64,000 nucleotides of DNA from Noviherbaspirillum massiliense JC206 (GTDB lineage: Bacteria > Pseudomonadota > Gammaproteobacteria > Burkholderiales > Burkholderiaceae_D): assembly GCF_000312045.1 (NCBI RefSeq), contig NZ_HE978634.1:1027281-1091280 (forward strand), written 5' to 3'. How positions within the stretch are numbered: position 1 is the first letter of the stretch; every line of letters begins with the position of its first letter. Positions 52,968-62,858 of this stretch are shown one piece after another. A model generated the notes under the pieces. That model had not been told where the DNA came from, did not search any database, and saw only the letters and a list, made by a program, of their open reading frames with translations. The position numbers and the translations under genes are program-made.

Positions 52968-53438
52968 ATGAAATGCCCCTTCTGCCATCACGAAGATACA
53001 CAGGTTCTGGACACGCGCGTGTCGGAAGAAGGGGATGCGATTCGCCGCCGCCGCCGCTGCATCCATTGCGACAAGCGGTTCACCACCTACGAGCGCATCG
53101 AACTGATGATGCCTGTCATCGTAAAAAAGAATGGCAGCCGCGCGGAGTTCGACCCGGCAAAGCTGCGGGCCAGCCTTATGCTTGCCCTGCGCAAGCGGCC
53201 GGTTTCGGCGGAGGCCGTGGACGAGGCCATACATCGCATCGAAGAAAAACTGCTGTCGAGCGGGGCCCGTGAAGTCGTGTCCGGCCAGATCGGGGAACTG
53301 GTCATGCGGGAATTGAAGCGCCTCGACAAGATCGCGTATATCCGGTTCGCATCCGTCTACAAGAGTTTCGAGGACGTCGCCGAATTTCAGGATGCTATCG
53401 CGGAAGTTCGCCAGGAACGCAAATCCACCAGACAGTGA
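52968..53438 (+). CDS. nrdR: Transcriptional repressor NrdR
   Basis: A 156-aa repressor of ribonucleotide reductase genes. An N-terminal zinc ribbon ([17 protein letters not shown], then CIHCDKRF) binds DNA. The ATP-cone domain (about 46-140, [20 protein letters not shown]) senses ATP/dATP. The start at 52968 is the universal family start. The glyA-nrdR order is conserved in proteobacteria. Confidence 0.98.
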   Translation: MKCPFCHHEDTQVLDTRVSEEGDAIRRRRRCIHCDKRFTTYERIELMMPVIVKKNGSRAEFDPAKLRASLMLALRKRPVSAEAVDEAIHRIEEKLLSSGAREVVSGQIGELVMRELKRLDKIAYIRFASVYKSFEDVAEFQDAIAEVRQERKSTRQ

Positions 53439-53591
53439 ATTGATGCATTGATGCCGCATTGGGAGGCAGCTTTCGTGCGGCTTGAATGTTGCAATAATGG
53501 CAATAAAGGCGAGCGTTGGAGACATCAAGGGAGGCATGCCACGCCCGGAGCAGGCAGTCCGGCATGCAAGAAGAGCAGGGGAGCAATTGCA

Positions 53592-54167
53592 ATGAAAACG
53601 CGGAGAGAAAACGGAATTTCGCTGCTGGAGGTGCTGGTCTCGATTTTCGTGCTGTCTTTTGGCGTCATCGGGGCCGTCGGCATGCAATTGACGGCGATGC
53701 GTACCGCGCAGGAGTCTGCATTTCATACCGCCGCATTGCAGCTGGCTACCGAGATGGCTGAAAAGATGCGGGCGAATACCGAACAGATGAAACTCGGCGA
53801 CGAAGAGAACCCCTTTATCGCTGTGGATTACGCGCCGACCGGGGAAGCCGAGCCGGGCGTCCCGGGCAAGCTCTGCTACTCGACGCACTGCGACAGTGCC
53901 GAGCTTGCGGATTTCGACATCTATGAATGGAAAAAGCGCATCAATGCTCTGCTGCCGCACAGCCGCGCACGCATTTGCCGTGACGCTGCATGGGATGCAG
54001 CGCAAGCCCAGCTCACATGGGCTTGCCATCCTGGCAGCGGCAACTCGGGACCGTATGTCATCAAGCTCGGCTGGCGCATGAAAGATCCGGACGGCCGTTT
54101 TGGTGCGGGTGCAGACAAGGACTTTCCGCCTGCCGTAGCCGTCATTGTCGAACCTTACTTCCAATGA
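53592..54167 (+). CDS. pilV: Type IV pilus modification protein PilV
   Basis: A 191-aa minor pilin. The type III signal MKTRRENG precedes the pilin helix ISLLEVLVSIFVLSFGVIGA with Glu5, to be cut after Gly by PilD. C-terminal part has conserved cysteines (CYSTHC, CRDA, CHPG). It belongs to the minor-pilin complex that primes pilus assembly. ATG 53592 gives a normal leader. The stop overlaps the pilW start (ATGA). Confidence 0.92.
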   Translation: MKTRRENGISLLEVLVSIFVLSFGVIGAVGMQLTAMRTAQESAFHTAALQLATEMAEKMRANTEQMKLGDEENPFIAVDYAPTGEAEPGVPGKLCYSTHCDSAELADFDIYEWKKRINALLPHSRARICRDAAWDAAQAQLTWACHPGSGNSGPYVIKLGWRMKDPDGRFGAGADKDFPPAVAVIVEPYFQ

Positions 54168-55177
54168 ACAGTGAGCGTCGGACAAGCAGATGGCAGCCGA
54201 GGGGATCGGTCCTTGGACGCGAGAGCGGTGTGACGCTGGTCGAACTCATGATTTCCATCACCCTGGGGCTGCTGGTGGTGCTGGCGACCACGGCGCTGCT
54301 TTTATCCGCCAAGTCAGGCTATCTCGCGCAGGAGGATGGCATCCGTATCCAGGAAAGCGGGCGTTATGCAATTGAAGTCCTGACGCGGGCGATACGGCAG
54401 GCCGCATATGAAAACTGGGACGGCCAGACAGCTCCCGTCCTCGCCACGGAAGACCTGAGCGCCTACATCATCGGGCTTGACGCTGCCAGCCTCAAAAGCA
54501 CTACGCCCGGCATCGAATCCGCGCTTGCCAAATCCGTCAATGGCAGCGATGTGCTGGCCGTACGGTTTTTCGGTTCGGGTGCCGGCCCGAGCGGCGACGG
54601 GACCATGATCAACTGTGCCGGCTACAGCGTCCCTGCGGTGATTTCGCAAGACAGAGCAGAGGATGACAGGGGCTGGAGCATTTTCTACGTTGCAGAGGAC
54701 GCCAGCGGCGAGCCGGAACTCTATTGCAAGTACAAGGGCAGCAGCAGCTGGTCTTCCCAGGCCATCGTGCGCGGCGTCGAATCCTTTCAGGTGCTGTACG
54801 GGATCGATGCCGATGGCGACGGCTTGCCGGAGCGCTTCCTGAATGCCGTGTCTCTTCATGCACTTGATGACGCACTTGTGCTCGATGGCCCGAATGCAGC
54901 GGCGAGAGCTATCGACGGAAATCGGAAAACAAACTGGACGAAAGTGGTGGCGGTCAGGATCACTCTCCTGATACGCGGCGCGGAGGCAGCGCGCACCGAT
55001 GTGCTCGACAAGGACTATGACCTGTTCGGCAAGGACTATTCGGATGCGCACGCAGGCTCGGACATCGGCACAAGAATCAGCGAACTGCGTTTGCCTAAGG
55101 CGACGAGAAACAGGATCCGCAAGATTTTTGCAACCAGCATCCTTCTGCGCAACCGCCCGGTGGGGAGTCCTGCATGA
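54164..55177 (+). CDS. pilW: Type IV pilus assembly protein PilW
   Basis: A 337-aa minor pilin. The prepilin site SG|VTLVELMISITLGLLVVLAT, with Glu5, follows a 22-residue leader. The large C-terminal domain has a typical PilW region (ESGRYAIEVLTRAIRQAAYE, DVLAVRFFGSG). It assembles with PilV, PilX and PilE at the pilus tip. Overlaps pilV and pilX by 4 bp each, so translation is coupled. Confidence 0.92.
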   Translation: MNSERRTSRWQPRGSVLGRESGVTLVELMISITLGLLVVLATTALLLSAKSGYLAQEDGIRIQESGRYAIEVLTRAIRQAAYENWDGQTAPVLATEDLSAYIIGLDAASLKSTTPGIESALAKSVNGSDVLAVRFFGSGAGPSGDGTMINCAGYSVPAVISQDRAEDDRGWSIFYVAEDASGEPELYCKYKGSSSWSSQAIVRGVESFQVLYGIDADGDGLPERFLNAVSLHALDDALVLDGPNAAARAIDGNRKTNWTKVVAVRITLLIRGAEAARTDVLDKDYDLFGKDYSDAHAGSDIGTRISELRLPKATRNRIRKIFATSILLRNRPVGSPA

Positions 55178-55827
55178 CGACCACATGCTGCTGCCAACTG
55201 ACACCAGGCGGCCAACGCGGGCAGCGGATGCATCACCGGCAAGGCGGCATCTCGCTGGTTGTTTGCCTGGTGATGCTGCTGGCGACGCTCCTGCTCGGGG
55301 TCTCGGCTGCACAAATTGCCCTGCAGGGAGAGAAGGCGGCACGTGGCGACCGGGACTACCAAATTGCGCTGCAGGCCGCTGAAGCCGGGCTGATGGATGC
55401 GGAACTGGACATCGAGAATTCCCCAGATCCTTCGATTTCCCGCAGCGCGCTGTTTGCCGGCGGCGGCGCGGAGGGATTCATCGCAGGCTGTGGTGCCGGT
55501 CTTGCGAATCCGCACCTCGGCCTTTGCAGTCAGCCGGCTGAAGGCATGCCTCCGGCATGGACCAGCATCGACTTCCTCGACGAATCGGCCAATGCGAGGT
55601 CTGTTCCCTATGGCCGTTTCACCGGACAGTCTTTCCAGGCCGGTCAGGGACCGCTTCCTGCCAAGGTCCCACGCTATGTCATCGAGCTGATGCCCTACAA
55701 CAGGGCTGGGGAAGATGCGACCAAGGGCGGCCGGACTTACTTGTATCGCATTACTTCGATGGGGTTCGGAATGCGCGACACGACACAGGTGGTTTTGCAG
55801 ACGGTCTACAGAAAGGAAGACAGATGA
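55174..55827 (+). CDS. pilX: Type IV pilus assembly protein PilX
   Basis: A 217-aa minor pilin. A prepilin-like site GG|ISLVVCLVMLLATLLLGV lacks the Glu at position 5, as is usual in PilX. The conserved AARGDRDYQIALQAAEAGLMDA follows. It is probably the adaptor connecting PilY1 to the minor pilins. ATGA overlaps link it to pilW and pilY1. An in-frame ATG at 55228 would also give a leader. Confidence 0.9.
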   Translation: MTTTCCCQLTPGGQRGQRMHHRQGGISLVVCLVMLLATLLLGVSAAQIALQGEKAARGDRDYQIALQAAEAGLMDAELDIENSPDPSISRSALFAGGGAEGFIAGCGAGLANPHLGLCSQPAEGMPPAWTSIDFLDESANARSVPYGRFTGQSFQAGQGPLPAKVPRYVIELMPYNRAGEDATKGGRTYLYRITSMGFGMRDTTQVVLQTVYRKEDR

Positions 55828-58800
55828 GCGGGATAACGCGGGTACGGGATTTCGGATTGCGGACAGCGCTTCTGCTCGTCCTCATGGCATGCCTGCCTTC
55901 GGCCTGGTCCGGCCTTCCTCCGGTGCAAATCGCCCGCAGCCCGCTCCTTGCGGGACAGGACAAGCCGCGTCCGAATCTGCTGCTGAGTCTGTCGATCGAA
56001 TTTCCCGCAGTCGCTGCCGCCTATCGCGGCGAGCACGGCACTTATGACCGGACCTTCGAATATCCGGGGTATTTCAATCCGCTCAAATGCTATGCCTACA
56101 ACGGCGGCAACCGCAACCTGACCGACGATGGCTACTTCTTCATCGCCAAGAATGCCGATACGGTTCACGAATGTGGCGGCGATACCTTCAGCGGCAACTT
56201 CATGAATTGGGCGGCATCCTCCATGCTCGACATGCTGCGCTATGCCTTGACAGGGGGCGACAGGGTGATCGATACGGCTGATACCACGATCTTGCAGCGC
56301 GCCGTGCTGAAGGGCGGGGATAGCGACAATTTTTATGCGCATCGCACGTATTTCCCGCGCCGCGTGGTCATTGCCGGCGGCGATGTCAGCGCGCCCGGCA
56401 GAGTGACGCCATTCAATGTAAAGACGCTGTACGTCGTCTCCTGCCGCAACCGGATCCTGTTCAGCGACAGCAGCAGCGGCCTGGCAGGCGACAACGGGAA
56501 CGACAGCCGGGAAGCGGACGGCTTTTGCACCGCAAGCTATGACGGCAAGGGCAAACCGGGGCCGGAAGCCCTGGACAAGAAACTCGGCGAATACCTGGTA
56601 CGGGTGAAGGTATGCGACAGCAAGGAAGGCTCGGCGAGGACCGACCTTTGCCAGAAATACGGAAGCAACTACAAGCCGGTCGGTGAAATCCAGCGCAGGT
56701 CCGATCGCCTGCGAATGGCTGTCATGAGTTATGTACTGGACGGTTCCCCGAATCGCTATGGCGGCGTTTTAAGATCGCCGATGAAATATCTCGGTCCGAC
56801 GGCACCCGACCTCTCCGGCCTGACCGAACGCGGGAATGAACGGGCCGAATGGGATCCCGTCACCGGCATCCTGTACAGCAACCCGGATGATCCGGCGGCG
56901 CGCAACAGCCGGTCCGCCAATAGCGGCCTGATCAATTACATCAACAAGTTTGGCCGGTCCGGGAATTACAAGACCTATGATCCTCTGAGCGAACTGTACT
57001 ACGAGGGCATCCGCTACCTGCAAGGCTTGCCGCCCACGCCGGAAGCCACGGCCGGCGTGAGCGAGGTGATGAGGGACGGATTTCCCGTCATCGCCAGCTG
57101 GACCGACCCGGTCATCGCCGCATGCCAGAAGAATTACCTGCTGGCGATTGCCGACGCCAACACTTACTGGGACCGCTACCTTCCCGGGAATGAGGGTACG
57201 TGGTATGGAGACGGCGGCGATGCATATGACGCGGCGCGGAGAATAGACACGGGCATTGCCGGAAGAACACCGGCGCTGGATGTGCGGGCATGGACACGGA
57301 AGGTTGGCGAGATGGAAATGGCGGCCCGTGCCGATTACCCTGCATCCATGGCAGGCTTCAGGCTGAATGCGCTCGATGCGATGGAAGCCGGGGCAAACCG
57401 GCATGGAAGCTATTACATTGCCGGCCTGGCGCATTGGGCATATGCGAACGATATCCGGCTCGACAAGCCTGGGCGTGTGACCACCCTGGCCGTCGATATC
57501 GATGAAGGCGGCAACGGTCTGCTCGACGGCAGTACCCGTCTCCCGGGGCCGCGCGACAGCCAGCTGTATCTTGCGGCAAAGTACGGAGGCCCGGCGGGAA
57601 GGGAAACCGTTCCCAATCCTTTTTTCACTCAGTCCACCGGGGGTTCTTCCGCAGGTCGTCGCAAGCCGGCACCGGTAGGCGCTGAGGGCATCTATCCCGC
57701 CAATTACTTCCTCGCCAGCCAGCCCGGCGCAATGATCCGTTCACTGCGCAAGGCATTCGCCCGCAGCGGAAGCATGACAGGCACGCTATCCGCCGCTGCA
57801 TTGTCGGCGCCCAGGCTTTCCGCCGGCGGCGAATATCTTTACCAGGCTGAGTTCGACCCCATGACCTGGAGCGGAAGCCTCACGAAGCTGGCGCTGTCGC
57901 CGGACGACAATGGTTCCGTGAAGGTGGATAGTGCCGCTGAATGGGATGCAGGCGAAATACTGACCGGAACGGGCGGCAAGCCGGGCTTCCCCAGGCCGGA
58001 TGAACGGAAGATCTACACCTCCAGGACCGAGGCTGGCAAGACGCTGGCGACGGTGGCTTTCGAGTGGGACAAGCTGACCAACAGCCAGAAGGCGGCGCTC
58101 AATCTTTCCCCGGTGGAGAATATGAACGACGGCTTGGGCGAGAAGAGGCTGGAATACCTGCGCGGGCACCGCGAACTCGAAATCGGCCAGGCTTCCGGCA
58201 TCTTCCGCATGCGCGAGCGATTGCTCGGCGATATCGTCAACAGCAACCCGCTATATGTCGGCGCCCCTGCGCGGAACATGCAGGGCAGCGGGTACCAGCA
58301 ATTCCTGAACGAATACAGGAATCGCCCCCGCACAATTTACGTCGGGTCGAACGACGGCATGCTGCACGCGTTCAGTGCGGCGGACGGGACGGAATTGTTT
58401 GCGTATGTGCCGAATGCGCTGTTCAAGCACCTGAACCAGCTGACACATCCCGCATATGCACACCGCTCGTACGTGGATGGGCAACTCGCCGCGTCCGAAG
58501 CCCTCGTGCGGGGAGACTGGAAGACGGTTCTTGCGGGGGGAATGGGCGCAGGCGCGCAAGGTGTGTTCGCGCTGGATGTGAGCGACCCGTCCGATTTCGC
58601 TGGAGGGTCGGGAGCACTTTGGGAATTCACGGATGCGGATGATCCCGACATGGGCAACCTAATCGGAGCGCCGGCAATCGGCAAGTTCCTGCTCAAGATC
58701 GTCAATGGCGTGCCGGAGTACGGGTATTTCGTCGTGGTACCGAGTGGCGTGAACAATCATGTGGATGACGGCGCCGGCAGGTTCAATACGGATGCTGCAG

Positions 58801-59801
58801 GCGCATTGTTCCTGCTCTCGCTCGACAAGCCGCCATCCGCCAAATGGCAGCAGGGAGTCAATTACTTCAAGTTCAGGGCGCCGAGTCAGGATCCCTCGCT
58901 GCCGAATGGGCTCGCGCCGCCTGCGCTGGTGGTCGGCGCTGACGATGCGGTGCATTACGCCTATGCCGGCGACTTGCAAGGCAATTTGTGGCGCTTCGAC
59001 TTTTCCGGATCGGCGCCATGGTCGAAAGCACTTGCAAGCAAGAGTCCCGTGTTTGTCGCGAAGGACGGGCGCGGCATGCGCCAGCCGATCACCATGCAGC
59101 CGAAAGTCATGTTCGCGCCAGGCAAGGGGTATGTGGTCCTGTTCGGCACCGGCAAATTCATCGAGGAGAGCGACTTGTCGCCCTCGGGGTTCAGCCAGCA
59201 ATCCTTTTATGCAATTTACGATACGACAGAGAGCAAATACAGCATTGCCGGGCGTGACCAGCTGGTAGCGCGCAAAACCGAGAAAACTACCGGCGACGGG
59301 CTCAGGATCACGGGCGATCTGTTTTCGTACGGCGCGGCCGAGGGCCAGAAGCGCGGCTGGTATCTGGATTTTCCGGATGCGGGATCGTCCGGCGAACGAA
59401 GCGTGACGCCGCCGATACTTGCCGACGGCAGCCTGCTGTTCAACAGCCTGATTCCCCCGGGCGGGATGTGTTCGCCGGGTGGCGGCCGGTCTTACATGCT
59501 GGACAGCCTGACAGGCTTTGCCTTGGGAGGAAATTCGACGGGATACCTGTCGCAGGCCGGAATGCTGAAGCCCCCTACGAAAATCGCAACAGCCACCGAA
59601 ACCGGCGACCGGAACCCGGTCGGCAGAAAAGTGGCGAGGAGAAGATATACCGTCATCAATTTCGGCAGCGATGAAGAAGTGAAGCCAGGCGTTGCTCCCG
59701 CTAGCCAGATAATCAGAGAATCCCTCGTGCCGGCGGGGCGGCTCAGTTGGCGGGAAATACTGAACTGGAAGGAGCTGCGCGATGCGTTCAACAAGAAGTA
59801 A
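55824..59801 (+). CDS. pilY1: Type IV pilus tip-associated protein PilY1
   Basis: A 1325-aa exported protein. After a signal peptide (about 1-29) the N-terminal region begins with PNLLLSLSIEFPAVAAAYRG. The C-terminal beta-propeller domain (from about 800) includes YVGSNDGMLHAFSAADGTEL, FAYVPNALFKHLNQL and a possible Ca-binding loop near DDGAGRFNTDAAG. PilY1 supports pilus extension and adhesion. The classical vWA MIDAS (DxSxS) is absent at the N-terminus. The ATG 55824 overlaps the pilX stop. A frame open upstream is not used. Confidence 0.93.
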   Translation: MSGITRVRDFGLRTALLLVLMACLPSAWSGLPPVQIARSPLLAGQDKPRPNLLLSLSIEFPAVAAAYRGEHGTYDRTFEYPGYFNPLKCYAYNGGNRNLTDDGYFFIAKNADTVHECGGDTFSGNFMNWAASSMLDMLRYALTGGDRVIDTADTTILQRAVLKGGDSDNFYAHRTYFPRRVVIAGGDVSAPGRVTPFNVKTLYVVSCRNRILFSDSSSGLAGDNGNDSREADGFCTASYDGKGKPGPEALDKKLGEYLVRVKVCDSKEGSARTDLCQKYGSNYKPVGEIQRRSDRLRMAVMSYVLDGSPNRYGGVLRSPMKYLGPTAPDLSGLTERGNERAEWDPVTGILYSNPDDPAARNSRSANSGLINYINKFGRSGNYKTYDPLSELYYEGIRYLQGLPPTPEATAGVSEVMRDGFPVIASWTDPVIAACQKNYLLAIADANTYWDRYLPGNEGTWYGDGGDAYDAARRIDTGIAGRTPALDVRAWTRKVGEMEMAARADYPASMAGFRLNALDAMEAGANRHGSYYIAGLAHWAYANDIRLDKPGRVTTLAVDIDEGGNGLLDGSTRLPGPRDSQLYLAAKYGGPAGRETVPNPFFTQSTGGSSAGRRKPAPVGAEGIYPANYFLASQPGAMIRSLRKAFARSGSMTGTLSAAALSAPRLSAGGEYLYQAEFDPMTWSGSLTKLALSPDDNGSVKVDSAAEWDAGEILTGTGGKPGFPRPDERKIYTSRTEAGKTLATVAFEWDKLTNSQKAALNLSPVENMNDGLGEKRLEYLRGHRELEIGQASGIFRMRERLLGDIVNSNPLYVGAPARNMQGSGYQQFLNEYRNRPRTIYVGSNDGMLHAFSAADGTELFAYVPNALFKHLNQLTHPAYAHRSYVDGQLAASEALVRGDWKTVLAGGMGAGAQGVFALDVSDPSDFAGGSGALWEFTDADDPDMGNLIGAPAIGKFLLKIVNGVPEYGYFVVVPSGVNNHVDDGAGRFNTDAAGALFLLSLDKPPSAKWQQGVNYFKFRAPSQDPSLPNGLAPPALVVGADDAVHYAYAGDLQGNLWRFDFSGSAPWSKALASKSPVFVAKDGRGMRQPITMQPKVMFAPGKGYVVLFGTGKFIEESDLSPSGFSQQSFYAIYDTTESKYSIAGRDQLVARKTEKTTGDGLRITGDLFSYGAAEGQKRGWYLDFPDAGSSGERSVTPPILADGSLLFNSLIPPGGMCSPGGGRSYMLDSLTGFALGGNSTGYLSQAGMLKPPTKIATATETGDRNPVGRKVARRRYTVINFGSDEEVKPGVAPASQIIRESLVPAGRLSWREILNWKELRDAFNKK

Positions 59802-60267
59802 AGGAATCCGCTTGGCTACTGCATATGAGCGGACACGCGGCTTCACATTCGTTGAAATCCTCGTCGTCGCGGTCGTTGTGGCAATACTGACGACGATGGC
59901 CTATCCATCCTATCAGGAAGCGGTGCGCAAAAGCCGGCGCGCAGAAGGAAAGGCGGCCTTGATGCAAGTGATGCAGCAACAGGAGCGCTATTACTCCCTG
60001 CATAACAGCTACATCGCTTTCAGTTCCGGCTCGACCGGCGGGGATGAAAAAAGATTCAAGTGGTACTCAGGCGAGAGCCCGGCGAGGAGCGCCTACGAGA
60101 TCCGCGCTGCGGCTTGCAAGGACGAATCCATCCGTGATTGCGTCCTGCTGATCGCGGAGCCCGGCACCAGCGCCGTCAATCCAGGCCACAAGGACGCGGC
60201 CTGCGGCAGCCTGACGCTGAGCAGCACGGGCGAAAAGGGTGCCGATGGACCGGATTGCTGGAACTGA
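59782..60267 (+). CDS. pilE: Type IV minor pilin PilE-like
   Basis: A 161-aa pilin. Prepilin cleavage site RG|FTFVEILVVAVVVAILTTMA (Glu5 present) is followed by YPSYQEAVRKSRRAEGKAAL, typical of PilE. The C-terminal disulphide region has four Cys (ACKDE, DCVLL, AACGS, DCWN). The start lies 20 bp inside pilY1. A minor rather than major pilin is likely, because it is within the minor-pilin operon. Confidence 0.9.
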   Translation: MRSTRSKGIRLATAYERTRGFTFVEILVVAVVVAILTTMAYPSYQEAVRKSRRAEGKAALMQVMQQQERYYSLHNSYIAFSSGSTGGDEKRFKWYSGESPARSAYEIRAAACKDESIRDCVLLIAEPGTSAVNPGHKDAACGSLTLSSTGEKGADGPDCWN

Positions 60268-60268
60268 A

Positions 60269-60823
60269 ATGCGAACGAGAAACGCCTTTTTTGCGCTGAC
60301 ACGCTCTGGCGGATTTTCCATGGTCGAATTGATGGCAGTGATAGCTGTCGGCGTAATCCTGCTCGGAATCGGCATCCCGAGCTTTTATGCGCTGATCCAA
60401 AGGCAAAGGATCACAACTGCGGTCAACGATTTCTTTGTTGCAATCAACCTTGCCCGTTCGGAAGCCATCCGTCGTGGCACCCGGGTCGACCTCGTGCCGG
60501 CAGGTGACGGCAGGGACTGGGCGAAGGGCTGGCTGGTATTCGTCGACGAAAATGGCAACCAGAGGCCGGAAGCAGGTGAGGAAATCATTTTCATGCATGG
60601 CCCGGTTCCCAGCGGGATTTCGGTCCAGGCGAATTTCACCGATTCGACAGTACAATATCTCGCCTATACCGGCTCAGGACGCACACGCACCAATGCCAGC
60701 AGCCAGGCGCCTCAATCGGGCACCCTGACCTTTCTTACGGATGGACAGGTCCGGCAGATCAAGCTCAACTTCCTTGGCCGTGCGCGCGTATGCAATCCCG
60801 CCGTCGATAAAAATACCTGCTGA
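60269..60823 (+). CDS. fimT: FimT/GspH-type minor pseudopilin
   Basis: A 184-aa minor pilin. Prepilin site GG|FSMVELMAVIAVGVILLGIG (Glu5) precedes IPSFYALIQRQRITTAVNDF and NLARSEAIRRG, the FimT/GspH pattern. FimT is a DNA-uptake and priming minor pilin. ATG 60269 begins one base after the pilE stop; GTG 60239 is an in-frame alternative. It ends the pilus operon; ribD starts 10 bp later. Confidence 0.88.
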   Translation: MRTRNAFFALTRSGGFSMVELMAVIAVGVILLGIGIPSFYALIQRQRITTAVNDFFVAINLARSEAIRRGTRVDLVPAGDGRDWAKGWLVFVDENGNQRPEAGEEIIFMHGPVPSGISVQANFTDSTVQYLAYTGSGRTRTNASSQAPQSGTLTFLTDGQVRQIKLNFLGRARVCNPAVDKNTC

Positions 60824-60833
60824 CGCCTTTCGA

Positions 60834-61982
60834 ATGAAAGCCGCTTCTGCGGCAAGGCAGGCGTCACCGTCAACCAGCACAAAGAAGCTCGTGGAAAATT
60901 TCAGCGACCTGCAAGGTATCCGCCGCGCTCTGGAACTTGCGTCCAACTGCATGTTCACCACCGCGCCCAATCCGCGCGTGGGATGCGTGATCGTCAAAGA
61001 AAACCGGATCATCGGTGAAGGTTATACTCAGCCGCCGGGGCAGGCGCACGCCGAAGTGCAAGCCTTGAACGATGCGGCCAGCCGGGGTTTCGATGTGCGC
61101 GGCGCCACAGTGTATGTGACGCTGGAGCCATGCAGCCATTACGGCCGCACGCCGCCCTGTGCCGATGCGCTGATCCGTGCCGGCGTGGGCAGGGTCGTGG
61201 CCGCGATCGGCGATCCGAATCCGCTGGTGGCCGGGCAGGGGCTGTCGAAGCTGGCGCAGGCTGGAATAGAAGTGACATGCGGCGTGATGGAGGAGGAAGC
61301 GCGCGAGATGAACATCGGCTTCCTGTCCCGCATGCAGCGCGGCAAGCCCTGGGTGCGGATGAAGGTTGCGGCCAGCCTCGATGGCAAGACTGCCCTGCAC
61401 GACGGGCGCAGCCAGTGGATCACGTCTCCTGAGGCGCGCAATGACGGTCACTGGTGGCGCGCGCGTGCCTGTGCCATCCTCACCGGCATAGGCACCGTCA
61501 AGGAAGACGATCCGCAGCTGAATGTGCGGGCCATCGACACGCCGCGCCAGCCGCAACGCATCGTCATCGACAGCCGCCTCGAGATCAGCCCGGATGCCCG
61601 GGTGCTGGAAGGCGGCGGAACATGGGTAGTCGCGGCCCGTCCCGATCCGGAAAAGGAAGCGCAATTGCGTGACCGCGGTGTGGAAGTATTCATGCTGCCG
61701 AACGCGCATGGCAAGGTCGACCTGCCGGCCCTGATGCTGGAACTCGGCAAGCGCCAGATCAACGAACTCCATGTCGAGGCAGGAGCGAAGCTCAATGGTT
61801 CGCTGATCCGGGAAGGATGCGTGGACGAACTGCTGGTCTATCTCGCGCCCAGTCTGCTGGGAGAGGCACGCGGCATGTTCGAATTGCCGGCGCTCGATGC
61901 GCTGGAGGAAAAGCGCTTGCTGAAATTTCACGAAGTCAGGCAAATCGGCCCGGATTTGCGTATCCTTGCCCGTTTCATTTAA
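60834..61982 (+). CDS. ribD: Riboflavin biosynthesis protein RibD
   Basis: A 382-aa bifunctional deaminase/reductase in riboflavin synthesis. The deaminase domain (about 20-165) has the Zn site GQAHAEVQAL and PCSHYGRTPPCADALI. The reductase domain (about 165-380) has VRMKVAASLDGKTAL and LHVEAGAKLNGSL. It acts after GTP cyclohydrolase II. ATG 60834 is used; GTG 60891, nearer the conserved core, is possible. ribE follows after 17 bp. Confidence 0.96.
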   Translation: MKAASAARQASPSTSTKKLVENFSDLQGIRRALELASNCMFTTAPNPRVGCVIVKENRIIGEGYTQPPGQAHAEVQALNDAASRGFDVRGATVYVTLEPCSHYGRTPPCADALIRAGVGRVVAAIGDPNPLVAGQGLSKLAQAGIEVTCGVMEEEAREMNIGFLSRMQRGKPWVRMKVAASLDGKTALHDGRSQWITSPEARNDGHWWRARACAILTGIGTVKEDDPQLNVRAIDTPRQPQRIVIDSRLEISPDARVLEGGGTWVVAARPDPEKEAQLRDRGVEVFMLPNAHGKVDLPALMLELGKRQINELHVEAGAKLNGSLIREGCVDELLVYLAPSLLGEARGMFELPALDALEEKRLLKFHEVRQIGPDLRILARFI

Positions 61983-61999
61983 TTCAGGTTGGTCCAGTC

Positions 62000-62629
62000 A
62001 TGTTTACCGGTATCGTTGCCGCCGTCGGCAAAATCACTTCCATTACTCCCCTCGGCCAGGATGCAGACGCCGGCGTCCGGCTGACTGTCGATGCCGGTGG
62101 TCTGGCTATGGTCGATGTCATGATCGGCGATTCGATTGCGCTCAACGGTGCCTGCATGACGGTAGTCACCAAGACCGACAAGGGTTTTACCGTCGACGTG
62201 TCGCGCGAGAGCCTGAACCGTACCACTGGTCTGGATGCATTGGGAGAGGTAAATCTGGAAAAGGCCCTCACCCTCTCCGACAGGCTGGGCGGGCACCTGG
62301 TCTCCGGTCATGTCGACGGGCTCGGTACCGTGCGCAGCTTTGAGCCCGTGGGCGAATCGCGGGAGCTCGTGATCGCAGCACCACGCGACCTGGCAAGATA
62401 CCTCGCCTACAAGGGCTCGATCGTCGTGAACGGCGTTTCGCTGACGGTGAACCGGGTAAGCGATAGCGCCGATGCTTGCGAATTCTCCATCAACCTGATT
62501 CCCCACACCATCGAAGTCACCACGCTCAAGCATCTCAAGCCGGGTGCCATGGTCAACCTGGAAATCGACCTGATTGCGCGTTATGTCGAGCGCATGCTGT
62601 CCTTGTCCCAGTCGAACGGCAATTCCTGA
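62000..62629 (+). CDS. ribE: Riboflavin synthase alpha subunit
   Basis: A 209-aa lumazine dismutase with two tandem lumazine-binding repeats: N-terminal MFTGIVAAVGKI, LNGACMTVV (about 50-58), then LVSGHVDGLGTV and VNGVSLTV (about 148-155). It converts 6,7-dimethyl-8-ribityllumazine to riboflavin. The MFTGI start is conserved. Just after ribD in the same operon. No FMN riboswitch is evident upstream of the pair. Confidence 0.97.
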   Translation: MFTGIVAAVGKITSITPLGQDADAGVRLTVDAGGLAMVDVMIGDSIALNGACMTVVTKTDKGFTVDVSRESLNRTTGLDALGEVNLEKALTLSDRLGGHLVSGHVDGLGTVRSFEPVGESRELVIAAPRDLARYLAYKGSIVVNGVSLTVNRVSDSADACEFSINLIPHTIEVTTLKHLKPGAMVNLEIDLIARYVERMLSLSQSNGNS

Positions 62630-62858
62630 AAGCCGGCAGGCGGCGTAAGCCCGCCGGAGTCGAATCAGCATTCTCCAAAGTTGCTCGAAGAGCAGGCACA
62701 CCTGTATTTCAATAGGGTTGCCTATGCTAAAATCCGCCGGCCTTGCCGCCGCTTGAGTTCGTCCTGGCTGGCCAGGGCGAATTTCCGGTTGCCGGCAGTA
62801 CAGTGCAGGCCGGCAGGCGTTCATCCTCGATCAGGCAGCTCATTCCAAGAGACCTCAT

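Noticed and set aside
52947-54185. 412-codon minus-strand open frame across nrdR and pilV
   Set aside because: Both plus-strand genes are firmly identified by family motifs.
62630-62858. Possible FMN riboswitch near ribD/ribE
   Set aside because: None of the conserved RFN segments is recognisable either upstream of ribD or between ribE and the thiolase.
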